DNA from: an uncultured Oscillospiraceae bacterium
Lineage (GTDB): Bacteria > Bacillota > Clostridia > Oscillospirales > Oscillospiraceae
Direction: 5' to 3'
DNA: 64,000 nucleotides
Assembly (NCBI GenBank): GCA_934597255.1
Contig: CAKTQV010000002.1
Coordinates: forward strand, 1 to 64,000
The translations under genes were made by a program, and so were the position numbers. Below are positions 1-8,799 of this stretch, piece after piece (within the stretch, counting starts at the first letter, position 1; each line of letters starts with the position of its first letter). Below the pieces are notes generated by a model that was not told the DNA's origin, made no database searches, and saw only the letters and a list, made by a program, of their open reading frames with translations.

Positions 1-76
1 CGGGTGTGGCGAAGTTTGGTATCGCGCCTGAATGGGGTTCAGGAGGCCGCTGGTTCAAGTCCAGTCACTCGGACCA
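1..76 (+). tRNA. tRNA-Pro (anticodon GGG), lacks its first base
   Basis: The cloverleaf is complete except for the first base, which lies outside the window: the visible CGGGTG pairs with the 3' acceptor strand before ACCA. Anticodon stem CCTGA/TCAGG encloses the loop ATGGGGT, so the anticodon is GGG. CCA is encoded. It is the first of three tRNAs on this strand. Confidence 0.93.
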
Positions 77-121
77 TACAGCAACTGCGAGAGCCTTGCG
101 AAAGGCCCTCGCAGCTAATAT

Positions 122-198
122 GGAGGCTTAGCTCAGCAGGTTAGAGCGCATGCTTCACACGCATGAGGTCGCGCGTTCGAGTCGCGCAGTCTCCACCA
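122..198 (+). tRNA. tRNA-Val (anticodon CAC)
   Basis: Acceptor strands GGAGGCT and AGTCTCC pair with one G-U. The stem CATGC/GCATG holds the loop TTCACAC, giving anticodon CAC. The T arm has GTTCGAGTC and CCA is encoded. It sits 45 bases after tRNA-Pro and 5 bases before tRNA-Glu, so the three are probably cotranscribed. Confidence 0.95.
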
Positions 199-203
199 TT
201 TCC

Positions 204-278
204 GGCCCGTTGGTCAAGTGGTTAAGACACCGCCCTTTCACGGCGGTAACATGGGTTCGAGTCCCGTACGGGTCACCA
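204..278 (+). tRNA. tRNA-Glu (anticodon TTC)
   Basis: The acceptor GGCCCGT pairs with ACGGGTC. The stem CCGCC/GGCGG holds the loop CTTTCAC, giving anticodon TTC. CCA is encoded and an intrinsic terminator follows within 6 bases, closing the tRNA cluster. Confidence 0.95.
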
Positions 279-283
279 AAAAA

Positions 284-316
284 GATCGGAGTTCCATTGG
301 AACTCCGATCTTTTTT
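284..316 (+). terminator. Intrinsic terminator of the tRNA cluster
   Basis: Perfect 12-bp stem GATCGGAGTTCC/GGAACTCCGATC with a 3-base loop, then six T. It lies directly behind tRNA-Glu. Confidence 0.92.
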
Positions 317-670
317 CAATAAAAAAACGGGCCCCAGCAAAAGACCGATGGGGCTGCGGGCGGCAAACGGTTTCAGATGTCTCAAGGCGCTGATGTCCGA
401 TGCTCTCTTATCGGGCTTGTGCAGGCCGCCGTTCAGCAGGTGGTCATGGCCTTACTGACTGCGCTCCATTGGCGAAGGGGAAAATCGTAAGCGGGAAAGC
501 GGCAGGCGCTGTTATGCCGTGGATGCAGACTGTGCCGGTGCTCCTGCGTTTTGATCTTGATGTGACGGCCGGATGGCGGGACGGAGCGCTGCTTGCGGCG
601 GAAGCGGACCTATCAGCTGGGGCGTCCCATGCGTGCCCATCCTGAAATCGGTGCGCATCGCGGGGAAAAG
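317..670. other. Intergenic, no gene recognised
   Basis: This stretch separates two convergent tRNA transcripts. Its short open frames on both strands (80-100 codons) overlap tRNAs or each other, lack good ribosome sites and resemble nothing known. I see no RNA gene or repeat. Confidence 0.5.
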
Positions 671-673
671 AAA

Positions 674-705
674 AACCTCTTTTGTCTTTTCGGACAAAAG
701 AGGTT
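674..705. terminator. Bidirectional terminator beside tRNA-Met
   Basis: 13-bp stem AACCTCTTTTGTC/GACAAAAGAGGTT with loop TTTTCG, flanked by A-rich and T-rich arms. It lies immediately 3' of the minus-strand tRNA-Met. Confidence 0.85.
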
Positions 706-707
706 TT

Positions 708-784
708 TGGTAGCGGCGACTGGATTTGAACCGGTGACACCGCGGGTATGAACCGCGTGCTCTAGCCAACTGAGCTACGCCGCC
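708..784 (-). tRNA. tRNA-Met (anticodon CAT)
   Basis: On the minus strand the acceptor GGCGGCG pairs with CGCCGCT (one G-U). The stem CGCGG/CCGCG holds the loop TTCATAC, giving CAT, and CCA is encoded. The paired first acceptor base argues for elongator rather than initiator. A tRNA-Ile2 with modified C34 cannot be excluded from sequence alone. Confidence 0.92.
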
Positions 785-800
785 AAGTCAAGCGAATTGA

Positions 801-829
801 ATTATACTAAATCCACGCGGGTTTGTCAA
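801..829 (-). promoter_or_regulatory. Consensus promoter of tRNA-Met
   Basis: Minus strand carries TTGACA, a 17-bp spacer, then TATAAT, a perfect vegetative (sigma-A type) promoter. Its -10 box ends 16 bases before the tRNA. Confidence 0.88.
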
Positions 830-910
830 CAGGAAAATTCTCTTTTTCAAAAGTTTTTTGATCGGCTTCTGCGGCCTGTTTTCGGGCCGCTGGAGTGGGG
901 CGAACAGAAA

Positions 911-942
911 CATCCCCCTCACCCTTGCGGGAGAGGGGGATG
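911..942 (-). terminator. Candidate terminator after the large secreted-protein gene
   Basis: Stem CATCCCCCTC/GAGGGGGATG with inner CCC/GGG pairing lies 36 bases past the stop of the gene ending at 979. The T tract on the minus strand is short. Confidence 0.55.
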
Positions 943-978
943 CTTTTGTGTGGTCGATCAATGACCTGTGGCGTTACG

Positions 979-3900
979 TCACACAGTCGCGTCCGCCGTC
1001 AGACCAGCGTCGAACGCGGGCAGAGCCACGTTGCCGCCGGCAGCCACGAACTCGTCATAGGTGGCGGCCATATAGCCCCAGTAGGTGTCGGTGAAGCACA
1101 TATCGACGGGGAAGGAGTCATACGCGCCGGCGTCGATCGCAGCCGCGAATTCCTCGTACTGCTCGTCGGAGACGGCAGGGCAGGCGGCCACATAGGACTT
1201 CAGGTATTCCTTGTAGGCTTCCTCGCTGGTGTCGCCGCCCTGGGCAGCAGGCTCAGCAGAGGGCTCACCGGAGGGCTCGCCGGAAGCGGCGGGTTCTTCC
1301 TCGGCGGTGTCAAGGACCTCGGCCAGATCGGCCAGCCTGACGTACTGCACGCCATCGAAGGTGTAGACGGTGAAGGTGTACTCGCCGATGGTGACGGTCT
1401 CCTCAGCGGGCTCAGCGGAAGCTTCGCCGGAGGGCTCGCCGGAAGCGGCGGGATCGGCAATGGCAGCCGCAGCCGCGCCGACGTTCAGCTCGCCGTTGGC
1501 GTCGACGCCGCCGCCGACGTTGATGCCGCCGCCGATCGCTTCGACGTTGCCGCCGTAGGTGCCGGCCGCGATGACGTCATCGCCGGCCGTCAGGGTGAGG
1601 GAGCCGTCCGCGTTCTCGACCAGGGTGCCCTTCACGACCGCGCCGTCCTCGATGGTCAGGCTGGTAATCAGGGACTCGCCGGCCACGTTCCAGACCGCGC
1701 CGTCCTCAACAACGACCTCAGCGGTGGAAACGCTGTTGAAGTGGATGAGGTTTTCGACATGGCCCTGCAGGAAGTACTGGCGGATGGTGTACTCGGTGAT
1801 CTGGATGAAGGCAGCCTTGGACTCGTCGGTCGTGACATTGCCTTCCGCGTCAAGCAGGATGTACTTGATGTCGTCGCCGTAGTACTCGATGCCCTCGATG
1901 GCCTCGGGGCTGTAGGGAACGCCCTTGATGGTGGAGGTCAGAGCGACGTCGCCGTTCAGGACGGCGTTCTCGCCGAGAGTGACGACCAGGTTGTCGCCGG
2001 ACTGGCCATAGTAGCCGGTGCCGTTGTAGATGTTGCCGTTGTACTCGCCGTTGGCGTAGGAAATGGTGACGGTGTTGCCGCCGGACTTGGTGGCCGCGTC
2101 GTAGTTAACGCCGGGGAAGCCTTCGCCGTAGGAAGCGATCTTGGTGTCGGAGTAAACTTCGTCGAAGCCGGGGTCAACGGACATGGGCATGCCGCCGATG
2201 CGGGAGTCGTCGTCGTTGTCGATCATCTGGAACAGAACGCCGTTGCCGGAGTTGAGCTCCGCCTCGTCAAAGACGTAGTTGCCGTTGGCAGCCTTGTAGA
2301 TGACGATGGCGTCGGCCGAATTGACGACGGTGCCGTCGATGACATAGATGCCGTCGCTGATGCTGTTGTGCTGCATGAAGCCGAACACGCCGTTGATAAC
2401 GGTGGGCTGGCCCTTGCCCTCGACGGAGCCCATGGGCTCGCCGGAAGCATCGACCATATCAATGGTGCCGTTGGAGGAAGCGTAGACGCCCTTCTCCGCA
2501 CCGGTGATGATGGCGGCATAGGTCACGCCGTTGAAGGTCGTGCCGTAGTAGTACTGGCTGGGGTTGCCGATGTAGTAGGAACCGTAGGAGGAACCGTAAG
2601 CGTCTTCGTCATAGCCGAAGATGCGCCAGCCGGAGTCGGAGCCGCCCTCGCTCTCGGGCAGGGTGGTCAGCTTGGAGTCAACGACGTTGATGGTCATGTT
2701 GAAGCCGGAGTCCGTGGAAAGCAGGCCCCAGGTCTGGCCGCCGACCAGCGTGGAGTTGAGGATGGTGAGCTTGGGGGTGGTGCCGATCATGTTGAGGATA
2801 CGGCCGCCGCCCGTGATGCCGAGAGGCCAGGGGGGAGAGATCATGTAGTTCTGATCCGCGCTGGAGTGATAGCCTTCCCAGGCGTTGGTCAGAGGATCGT
2901 TGCCCATCACGGTGATGTCGGAATCCTCGATGGTCACGAGGGAGTTCTCGGACACGACCGCAACGCCGCGCTCGAAGCCGGTGGAGTAGTAGGTCAGATC
3001 CTTCAGGGTCAGGTTGGCGTCGTCATAAGCGACGGTCGCGGAGCCCTGGCCGGAGAAGTCGGAGGTGTTCTCGCCTTCGCTCTCGTCAAGGATGGTCAGC
3101 GTGCCGGAAACGGTCACGTCGGCGTCCTCGCCGTGGGCATAGACGGCGGTGTAGCCTTCGCCGGTGACGGTGTCGTTCAGGGCGATATCGGCCGTGCCGG
3201 TCTCGTCATTGCCGACATAGATCATGCCGGGGGTCTTGCGGTTGGCATAGTTGGTCAGATACTCATACTCGGAGGGCTCCATGTCCGCAATGTCGGCCGT
3301 GACAGCCTCGGAAGCGGGCTCAGCGGAAGCTTCGCCGGAGGGCTCGCCGGAAGCAGCGGTGCTGCCGCCGACTGCGATGGCGCCCGCAGCCGCCTCGACG
3401 TCGAGAGTGCCGTCGTCGGTGACGCCGCCGCCGACGTTCTGGCCGCCGCCGATCGCTTCGATGGTGCCGTAGGTGCCGGCCGCCAGCGTCTCATCGGAAG
3501 CGGTGAGAGTCAGGGAGCCGTCCGCGTTCTTCACGAGCTCGCCGTAAACCTTCGCGCCGTCCTCGACGGTCAGGCTGGTGATCAGGGAAGTGCCGGTGAC
3601 CTTCCACTCGGCGCCGGCCTTGACGGTCACGTCAAGGGTGGAGGTGCCGTTGTAGTAGGGCAGGTTCTGGACATGGCCCTGCAGGAAGTACTCGTTTATG
3701 GTGTAGCTGCGGATCTGGATGAAAGCAGCGTCCGCTTCGTCGCACTCGTTGCCTTCGGCGTCGAGGAAGACGTAGCCGATGTCGTCGCCGTAGTAAGCGA
3801 TGCCTTCAACCGCCTCGGGGCTGTAGGGAACGCCCTTGATGGTGGAGGTGAGCGCGATGTCGCCGGTCAGGGTCGCGCCCTCGCCGACCGTGACGAACAG

Positions 3901-5574
3901 GTCGTCGCCAGCCTGGCCATAGTAGCCGGTGCCGTTGTAGATGTTGCCTTCGTAGTCGCCGTTGGTGTAGGTGGCGCTGACGGTGTTGCCGCCGGCCTTG
4001 GACTCGTAGTCATAGGTGATGCCGGGGAAGCCGATCTCGCCGGAGACCTTCTCCTCGTCGTACTCGGTGGAGAAGCCCTCGGCCATGGAGATCATGCCGA
4101 CGCGGGAGTCGTCGTCGTTGTCGATCATCTGGAACAGAACGCCGTTTTCGGAGTTGAGCTCCGCGTTGTCGAAGTAGTAGTCGCCGTTGGCGGCCTTGTA
4201 GATGACGATGGCGTCCGCCGTGTTGACGATGGTGCCGTCCTCAACATAGATGCCGTCCGTCAGGTTGTTGTGCTGCATGAAGCCGAACACACCGTTGATA
4301 ACGGTGGGCTGGCCCTTGCCCTCGACGGTCTCAAGCAGGTTGCCCTGCGCATCGTAGATGTCGATGTCGCCGTTGGAGGAAGCATAGTGGCCGACGGTGG
4401 CGCCGGTGATGATGGCGGCATAGGTCACGCCGTTGAAGGTCGCGCCGTAGTAGTACTGGCTGGGGTTGCCGATGTAGTAGGAACCGTAGCCGGAGCCGTA
4501 AGCGTCTTCGTCATAGCCGAAGATACGCCAGCCGCTGTCCATGCCGCCTTCGCTCTCGGGCAGCATATCCAGCTCGGAATCAACGACGTTGATGACCATG
4601 TTCGAGCCGGCGTCGGTGGAGATCAGAGCCCAGCCGCCGGACACGAAGGTGGTGTTGAGGATGTTGAGGGTGGGGACCTCGCCGATCATGTTGACGACGC
4701 GGGAACCGCCCTGAATGCCCAGGACCCAGGGGGGAGAGAGCATGATGTTCTGGTTGGCGGAGTTGACGTAGCTGTCATAGGCCTCGGTCAGAGGATCGGC
4801 GCCGAGGGACTCGACATAGGAATCGCGGAAGTTGATCGTGGACTTGGTGGCCACGATGCCGGCGGAACGCTCAAAGCCGTCGGTGTAAATCTCGGCGTCA
4901 TGGATGTCGATGGTGGACTCGTTCATGGCGACGAACAGAGCACCCTGGCCGGAGAAGTCAGAGGCGAACTCGCCGGAGCCTTCGTCGGTGGCGACGAGGG
5001 TGCCGGTGACCTCGGCGGAAGCGCCGTCATGCGCGTAGACGGAGGTGTAGCCCTCGCCGGTGACGGTGTCGTCCAGCTCGATGTTGGCGTTGGTGCCGAT
5101 GACGTCATAGCCGATGAAGACATGGCCGGAATCGTCGCGGTTGGTGTAGTTGGTCAGATAAGCATACTCGGCGGGCTCCATGTCGGCCACGTCGGCATGA
5201 TTGGCGGTCTCGGGATAGCCGCCTTCGGCCGCGGGCTCAGCGGAGGCTTCGCCGGAAGCAGCGGGGGCAGCGGCGGCGCCGCCGTTGGCAGCCGACCATT
5301 CCTCATAGGTCATGGGGCAGCCGTTGTTGAGCATGCCGTTGAACAGCATCTCCGCGGGGAAGGAGACATAGTCGTCCGCGTTGATGAGAGGCATGAACTC
5401 ATCTTCAACCTGCTCGAGGGTCATGGAAGAATTGACCTCAAGCTCAGCGAGCAGCCACTCATGCAGATATTCATGATAGGCGCTCGTGTCGTCCGCTGCG
5501 AAGGAGACACAGCCCAGAGAAAGGACCATGCACAGGGCGATCGCAATGGACAAGATGCGACTGAGTTTCTTCAT
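979..5574 (-). CDS. Giant exported protein with two tandem beta-helix-like units
   Basis: The 1531-residue protein starts at an ATG behind AAAGGAG. Residues 1-26 form a classic signal peptide ending SFA-A. A domain of about 65 residues (EYL at the start, EEW..ANGG at the end) follows, then a unit at about 130-755 and a second, closely similar unit at about 760-1370. Each unit has strand-like repeats and shared motifs such as ASDFSGQG, GWRIFGYDEDAYGS and NIYNGTGYYGQ. Low-complexity SGEPSGEASAEP linkers separate the parts. Near 1383-1412 a segment resembles copper-amine-oxidase-N stalk repeats, and the C-terminus carries a second copy of the 65-residue domain. No LPXTG, SLH or transmembrane anchor was seen. 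A cell-envelope or secreted adhesin or binding role is inferred; no enzyme motif was recognised. Confidence 0.85.
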   Translation of the reverse strand: MKKLSRILSIAIALCMVLSLGCVSFAADDTSAYHEYLHEWLLAELEVNSSMTLEQVEDEFMPLINADDYVSFPAEMLFNGMLNNGCPMTYEEWSAANGGAAAAPAASGEASAEPAAEGGYPETANHADVADMEPAEYAYLTNYTNRDDSGHVFIGYDVIGTNANIELDDTVTGEGYTSVYAHDGASAEVTGTLVATDEGSGEFASDFSGQGALFVAMNESTIDIHDAEIYTDGFERSAGIVATKSTINFRDSYVESLGADPLTEAYDSYVNSANQNIMLSPPWVLGIQGGSRVVNMIGEVPTLNILNTTFVSGGWALISTDAGSNMVINVVDSELDMLPESEGGMDSGWRIFGYDEDAYGSGYGSYYIGNPSQYYYGATFNGVTYAAIITGATVGHYASSNGDIDIYDAQGNLLETVEGKGQPTVINGVFGFMQHNNLTDGIYVEDGTIVNTADAIVIYKAANGDYYFDNAELNSENGVLFQMIDNDDDSRVGMISMAEGFSTEYDEEKVSGEIGFPGITYDYESKAGGNTVSATYTNGDYEGNIYNGTGYYGQAGDDLFVTVGEGATLTGDIALTSTIKGVPYSPEAVEGIAYYGDDIGYVFLDAEGNECDEADAAFIQIRSYTINEYFLQGHVQNLPYYNGTSTLDVTVKAGAEWKVTGTSLITSLTVEDGAKVYGELVKNADGSLTLTASDETLAAGTYGTIEAIGGGQNVGGGVTDDGTLDVEAAAGAIAVGGSTAASGEPSGEASAEPASEAVTADIADMEPSEYEYLTNYANRKTPGMIYVGNDETGTADIALNDTVTGEGYTAVYAHGEDADVTVSGTLTILDESEGENTSDFSGQGSATVAYDDANLTLKDLTYYSTGFERGVAVVSENSLVTIEDSDITVMGNDPLTNAWEGYHSSADQNYMISPPWPLGITGGGRILNMIGTTPKLTILNSTLVGGQTWGLLSTDSGFNMTINVVDSKLTTLPESEGGSDSGWRIFGYDEDAYGSSYGSYYIGNPSQYYYGTTFNGVTYAAIITGAEKGVYASSNGTIDMVDASGEPMGSVEGKGQPTVINGVFGFMQHNSISDGIYVIDGTVVNSADAIVIYKAANGNYVFDEAELNSGNGVLFQMIDNDDDSRIGGMPMSVDPGFDEVYSDTKIASYGEGFPGVNYDAATKSGGNTVTISYANGEYNGNIYNGTGYYGQSGDNLVVTLGENAVLNGDVALTSTIKGVPYSPEAIEGIEYYGDDIKYILLDAEGNVTTDESKAAFIQITEYTIRQYFLQGHVENLIHFNSVSTAEVVVEDGAVWNVAGESLITSLTIEDGAVVKGTLVENADGSLTLTAGDDVIAAGTYGGNVEAIGGGINVGGGVDANGELNVGAAAAAIADPAASGEPSGEASAEPAEETVTIGEYTFTVYTFDGVQYVRLADLAEVLDTAEEEPAASGEPSGEPSAEPAAQGGDTSEEAYKEYLKSYVAACPAVSDEQYEEFAAAIDAGAYDSFPVDMCFTDTYWGYMAATYDEFVAAGGNVALPAFDAGLTADATV

Positions 5575-5658
5575 GTTGTTCGCTCCTTTGGTTCTATTTT
5601 AATGTTTTCGCTCACAAAGAAAATTTGGTTCCGTGCGCCGCACGGAGGGGCAAAGGGG

Positions 5659-5701
5659 CCGCACAGCGCATACGGGAAGGCCCCGTATGCGCGCGGTGCG
5701 G
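5659..5701. repeat. Long imperfect palindrome between the two giant genes
   Basis: Outer CCGCAC/GTGCGG and an 11-bp inner stem GCGCATACGGG/CCCGTATGCGC. No T tract follows on either strand, so it is not a classical terminator. It could process or stabilise a shared mRNA, or be a dispersed palindrome. A smaller palindrome, CCGTGCG/CGCACGG, lies just beside it. Confidence 0.6.
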
Positions 5702-5727
5702 TGTTAATTAAATAAGTATGAAGCCGA

Positions 5728-8016
5728 TCAGCCCATGGCGCCCTGCACGAGGGAGGACTTCAGGTTGCCCTGCTGGAACTCTTCCCAGGTGGAGACGCCC
5801 ACGGTGGTGAAGAGCTGATCCCAGGGGGATTCGTTCTGGGGGATGGAATCCCAATCGTTGAAGGAATAGACCTGACCCTTGAACTCGTCGAGGTTGGGGG
5901 CGTTGCCGCCGGCCGCGTCGATGAGGTACTGCTGATAGTCAGCCCAGGTCACGCCGCCCTCGGCGGCAGCGGGCTCGGCCGAGGCGGCCGGCTCGGAGGA
6001 GGCGGGCTCAGAAGAGGCCTCGGGCTCGGAGGAAGCTTCGCCGGAGGGCTCGCCGGAAGCGTCGATGTTGGAGGCGTTGCCCATGCCGGCGGCCTCTTTG
6101 ATCTCGACTTCGACGAATTCGCCCCACTCACCCTCGGTCAGACCACGGTCGGACGGAGTGATGGTGAAGGTGCCGTCGGCGTTCTCGGTGACTTCGCCGT
6201 AGACGCAGCCGCCGTCGATCTTCAGGTAAGTGACAAGGGATTCCTCCGTCACGTTCCAGACACCGCCGCTGACGGTGACCTGCGCGAGGGAGTAGCCGTT
6301 GTAGTAGATGTGGTCAATGAGGTTGCAGAGCAGGTAGTACTCATCGATGGAGAACTGCGTGATGTGGATGTAGGCAGGCTCCGCATCGGGCTCGCCGGAA
6401 GCGGCGGTCTCGATGATGTTGAAGTCGGCGTCCATCAGCTCGTACTCGACGTTTTCAAGCTCGTCGAGAGCCGCGGCGGCCTCGGCGGTGTAGGGCAGGC
6501 CGTGGATGGTCTCGGTCAGCGCGATGTCGCCGGTGAGGGTGGCGCCGCAGCCGATGTTGACGTTGAGAACGTCGTTGCCCTGGCCATAGTAGCCGGTGCC
6601 GTTGTAGATGTTGCCCTCATATTTGCCGTTTTTCAGCGTGAGGACGGCCATTTCCTGGCTGGAGGACTCGCCGGTGGCCTCGCCGTTTTCGGAGGGCAGA
6701 CCGGATTCCTCATACAGGAAGCTGTTGAAGGGGCTGAAGCCGCCGACGGTGGTGTCGTCGTCGTCGATCATCTGAAGGATGATGCCGTTGGCGGGGTTGA
6801 GGGTGGCGTTGTCGACCACGAAGTCAGCAAGGCCGGAGGTGCGGTAGAGGATGCTGGCCTTCTCGGTGTTGACCACGGTGCCGTCCAGGAAGCTGACGGA
6901 CACGTTCTCGGAGGAGTGGGTCATGACGCCGAAGACGCAGTTGATCACGGAGTTGCGGCCGGAGCCGGTGTAGCTGCCGAGATCTTCGCCGGTGGCGGCG
7001 GTCATGGGAATCTCGCCGCTGGAGGACTCATAGGAGATGGAGCCTTCGCGGCAGATGGCGGCGAAGGTGGCGCCGTCGACATGGACGCCGTAGTTCCTCT
7101 CGGTGACCTTGCCGATGACGTAAGCGCCGTAGCCGGAGCCGTACTTGTCTTCGTCATAGCCGAAGACCTTCCAGCCGCTGTTCATGCCGCCCTCGTTCTC
7201 GGAGAGGATCTCCAGATCGGAGTCGATGACATAAATGTAAGGCTGCGTGCAGCCGTCGGTGGAGATGACGCCCCAGCCGCCGGAGGCAAGATAGCTGTTT
7301 TCAACGACCAGCGTGGCGTTGATGTTGAGAACGTTGATGGTGCGGATGCCGCCCTGAATGCCGAGGACCCAGGGAGGAGAGAGCATCATGCCGGTGTTGG
7401 CGCTGTTGTAGTAGCCCTCCCAGGCTTCCGTCAGGGGGTTGGCGCCGAAGGTGACGAAGGAACTGTCCTTGATCGTCACGATGCCCTTATGGTCAAGCAC
7501 GAGACCCGCGCGAACGAAGCCGTCGGTCACAACCTGAGCGTCGGTGATGTTCATCACGGCGCCGTTGTAGACGTTGAAGGCCGCGCCGGTGCCGGAGAAG
7601 TCGGACGCGTGCTCGCCCTGCGTGCTGTCCACGAGGGTAAGCTTGCCCGTCACGTTCACAACGCTGCCCGTGCCCGCGGCGCGAACGGCCGTGAAGCCCG
7701 CGCCCTCAACCTCGTTGTCAAGAACGATGTCCGTGGCGCTGGCGCCGCTCCAGTTGGAGTTGGCGGTCAGAGCTCCGTTGACGATATCATAGCCGATATA
7801 GATGTAGCCGGTATCGTCGCGGTTGAAGCTGTTGTTGCTCGAGTATTCGGCCGCGTGCATCGTCGAGATGCTTTCGGCGCCAGTGGCGGCTTCGCCGGAA
7901 GGCTCGCCGGAGGGTTCTCCGGAGGGCTCGCCGGAAGCGGCGAAGGAAACCACACCGACGCTGAGCAGCATGCAGAAGACGATTGCAAGTGCCAGGATCT
8001 TGGTCAGGTGCTTCAT
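5728..8016 (-). CDS. Large exported beta-helix-like protein, paralogue of the downstream gene
   Basis: The 762-residue protein has a signal peptide at 1-27 (KKxL..SFA), then a run of four SGEP-type repeats. One beta-helix-like unit matches both units of the next gene, with shared motifs ASDFSGTG, GANPLTEAWEGYYNSAN, SPPWVLGIQGG and NIYNGTGYYGQ. A second SGEP/SSEPAS linker lies near residue 640, followed by a C-terminal domain of about 70 residues (TWADYQQYL to TWEEFQ) resembling the end domains of the neighbour. It lies upstream in the same direction with a 153-base gap, so the two may be cotranscribed. The start ATG has AAAGGAG 7 bases upstream. Function is unknown; surface display or secretion is inferred from the signal peptide. 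Confidence 0.85.
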   Translation of the reverse strand: MKHLTKILALAIVFCMLLSVGVVSFAASGEPSGEPSGEPSGEAATGAESISTMHAAEYSSNNSFNRDDTGYIYIGYDIVNGALTANSNWSGASATDIVLDNEVEGAGFTAVRAAGTGSVVNVTGKLTLVDSTQGEHASDFSGTGAAFNVYNGAVMNITDAQVVTDGFVRAGLVLDHKGIVTIKDSSFVTFGANPLTEAWEGYYNSANTGMMLSPPWVLGIQGGIRTINVLNINATLVVENSYLASGGWGVISTDGCTQPYIYVIDSDLEILSENEGGMNSGWKVFGYDEDKYGSGYGAYVIGKVTERNYGVHVDGATFAAICREGSISYESSSGEIPMTAATGEDLGSYTGSGRNSVINCVFGVMTHSSENVSVSFLDGTVVNTEKASILYRTSGLADFVVDNATLNPANGIILQMIDDDDTTVGGFSPFNSFLYEESGLPSENGEATGESSSQEMAVLTLKNGKYEGNIYNGTGYYGQGNDVLNVNIGCGATLTGDIALTETIHGLPYTAEAAAALDELENVEYELMDADFNIIETAASGEPDAEPAYIHITQFSIDEYYLLCNLIDHIYYNGYSLAQVTVSGGVWNVTEESLVTYLKIDGGCVYGEVTENADGTFTITPSDRGLTEGEWGEFVEVEIKEAAGMGNASNIDASGEPSGEASSEPEASSEPASSEPAASAEPAAAEGGVTWADYQQYLIDAAGGNAPNLDEFKGQVYSFNDWDSIPQNESPWDQLFTTVGVSTWEEFQQGNLKSSLVQGAMG

Positions 8017-8055
8017 ACTTTTTCTCCTTTTGCTGAAAAATTTTTGGATAGATAT

Positions 8056-8084
8056 ATATTAAACTAAGAAGGTTACAAAATCAA
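8056..8084 (-). promoter_or_regulatory. Candidate promoter of the giant-protein genes
   Basis: Minus strand has TTGATT, a 17-bp spacer and TAATAT in a very AT-rich 150-base stretch, 40 bases upstream of the 8016 start codon. Confidence 0.45.
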
Positions 8085-8266
8085 CCTTATTCAAATGTAA
8101 AAATTACAAAATTAATCCATAAATTTTGAATATTTCGTCAAAAAAGTTCATATTACGACCTGTAATATGGTTATGGAAACCGCTTTTGTCACGATTGTTA
8201 CCATTTTATTGCGTGAATATATTCCCGCGCGGACGAATGCGGCGCAGGAGAGACGGCTCAAAGGCT
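8085..8266. other. AT-rich divergent intergenic region
   Basis: This separates the minus-strand giant genes from the plus-strand operon at 8387. It is far more AT-rich than its surroundings, and no gene, RNA or clear operator was identified. Confidence 0.5.
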
Positions 8267-8295
8267 TTGACAAGCGTTATAATATATTGTATAGT
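8267..8295 (+). promoter_or_regulatory. Promoter of the 8387-12214 operon
   Basis: TTGACA, 17-bp spacer, TATAGT, about 90 bases upstream of the first ATG. This is a near-perfect vegetative promoter. Confidence 0.82.
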
Positions 8296-8386
8296 CACGG
8301 AGGGTATGAATTCACAGAATGTTCAAGCTAATGGGGCGCAGATGCGCTACACTCTGAATATACCATATTAAATTAAAGGAGACTTC

Positions 8387-8797
8387 ATGAAACTGCGCGA
8401 AAAGCTGGCCCGCTTTATGTATGGGCGTTACGGCATGGACCCGCTGGGACGTTTTCTGACGATCGCGGCGATGGCGCTGCTGGTGCTGTCGATGTTCTTC
8501 GGCCGCGTTGTGCATACGATACTCTGGGCGCTCGCGCTGGCGGCGCTTGTGTGGTGCTATGCGCGCGTGCTGTCCCGGCGCTTTGATAAGCGCCGCGCGG
8601 AAAACGGGAAATACCTCGCGGCCAAGGGGGCGGTCCTGCGGTGGTTCTCCTCGGTCAAGACCCGGTGGAGCCAGCGGAAGGAATACCGCTTTTTCCGCTG
8701 CCCGTCCTGCCATGCGCTGCTGCGCGTGCCGAAGGGGAAGGGACGCATTCAGCTCATCTGCCGCAAGTGCGGCAACCGGTTTGAAAGGAAAAGCTGA
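8387..8797 (+). CDS. Small membrane protein with C-terminal zinc ribbon
   Basis: 136 residues. Two hydrophobic segments (about 23-42 and 43-62) are followed by a basic linker and a zinc ribbon formed by CPSC and CRKC near the C-terminus. AAAGGAG lies 7 bases before the ATG. It ends 2 bases before the DnaJ-like gene, so the two are translationally close. Function is not established; a membrane-tethered partner of the J-domain protein is inferred from the pairing. Confidence 0.75.
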   Translation: MKLREKLARFMYGRYGMDPLGRFLTIAAMALLVLSMFFGRVVHTILWALALAALVWCYARVLSRRFDKRRAENGKYLAAKGAVLRWFSSVKTRWSQRKEYRFFRCPSCHALLRVPKGKGRIQLICRKCGNRFERKS

Positions 8798-8799
8798 CC

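Noticed and set aside
1..278. tRNA cluster as integration site of a mobile element
   Set aside because: No integrase, direct repeat of a tRNA 3' end or phage gene is visible in the window.
895..5715. Open frame of about 1600 codons on the plus strand
   Set aside because: It lies opposite the repeat-rich secreted-protein gene, has Val/Gly/Asp-biased composition, no ribosome site and no domain; the minus strand has signal peptide, ribosome site and paralogue.
6310..8067. Long plus-strand frame opposite the second giant protein
   Set aside because: Same antisense shadow effect of GC-rich repeat codons.
8306..8371. 21-codon ORF ahead of the 8387 operon
   Set aside because: GGAGGG is only one base from the ATG, and the predicted transcription start is within a few bases of it.
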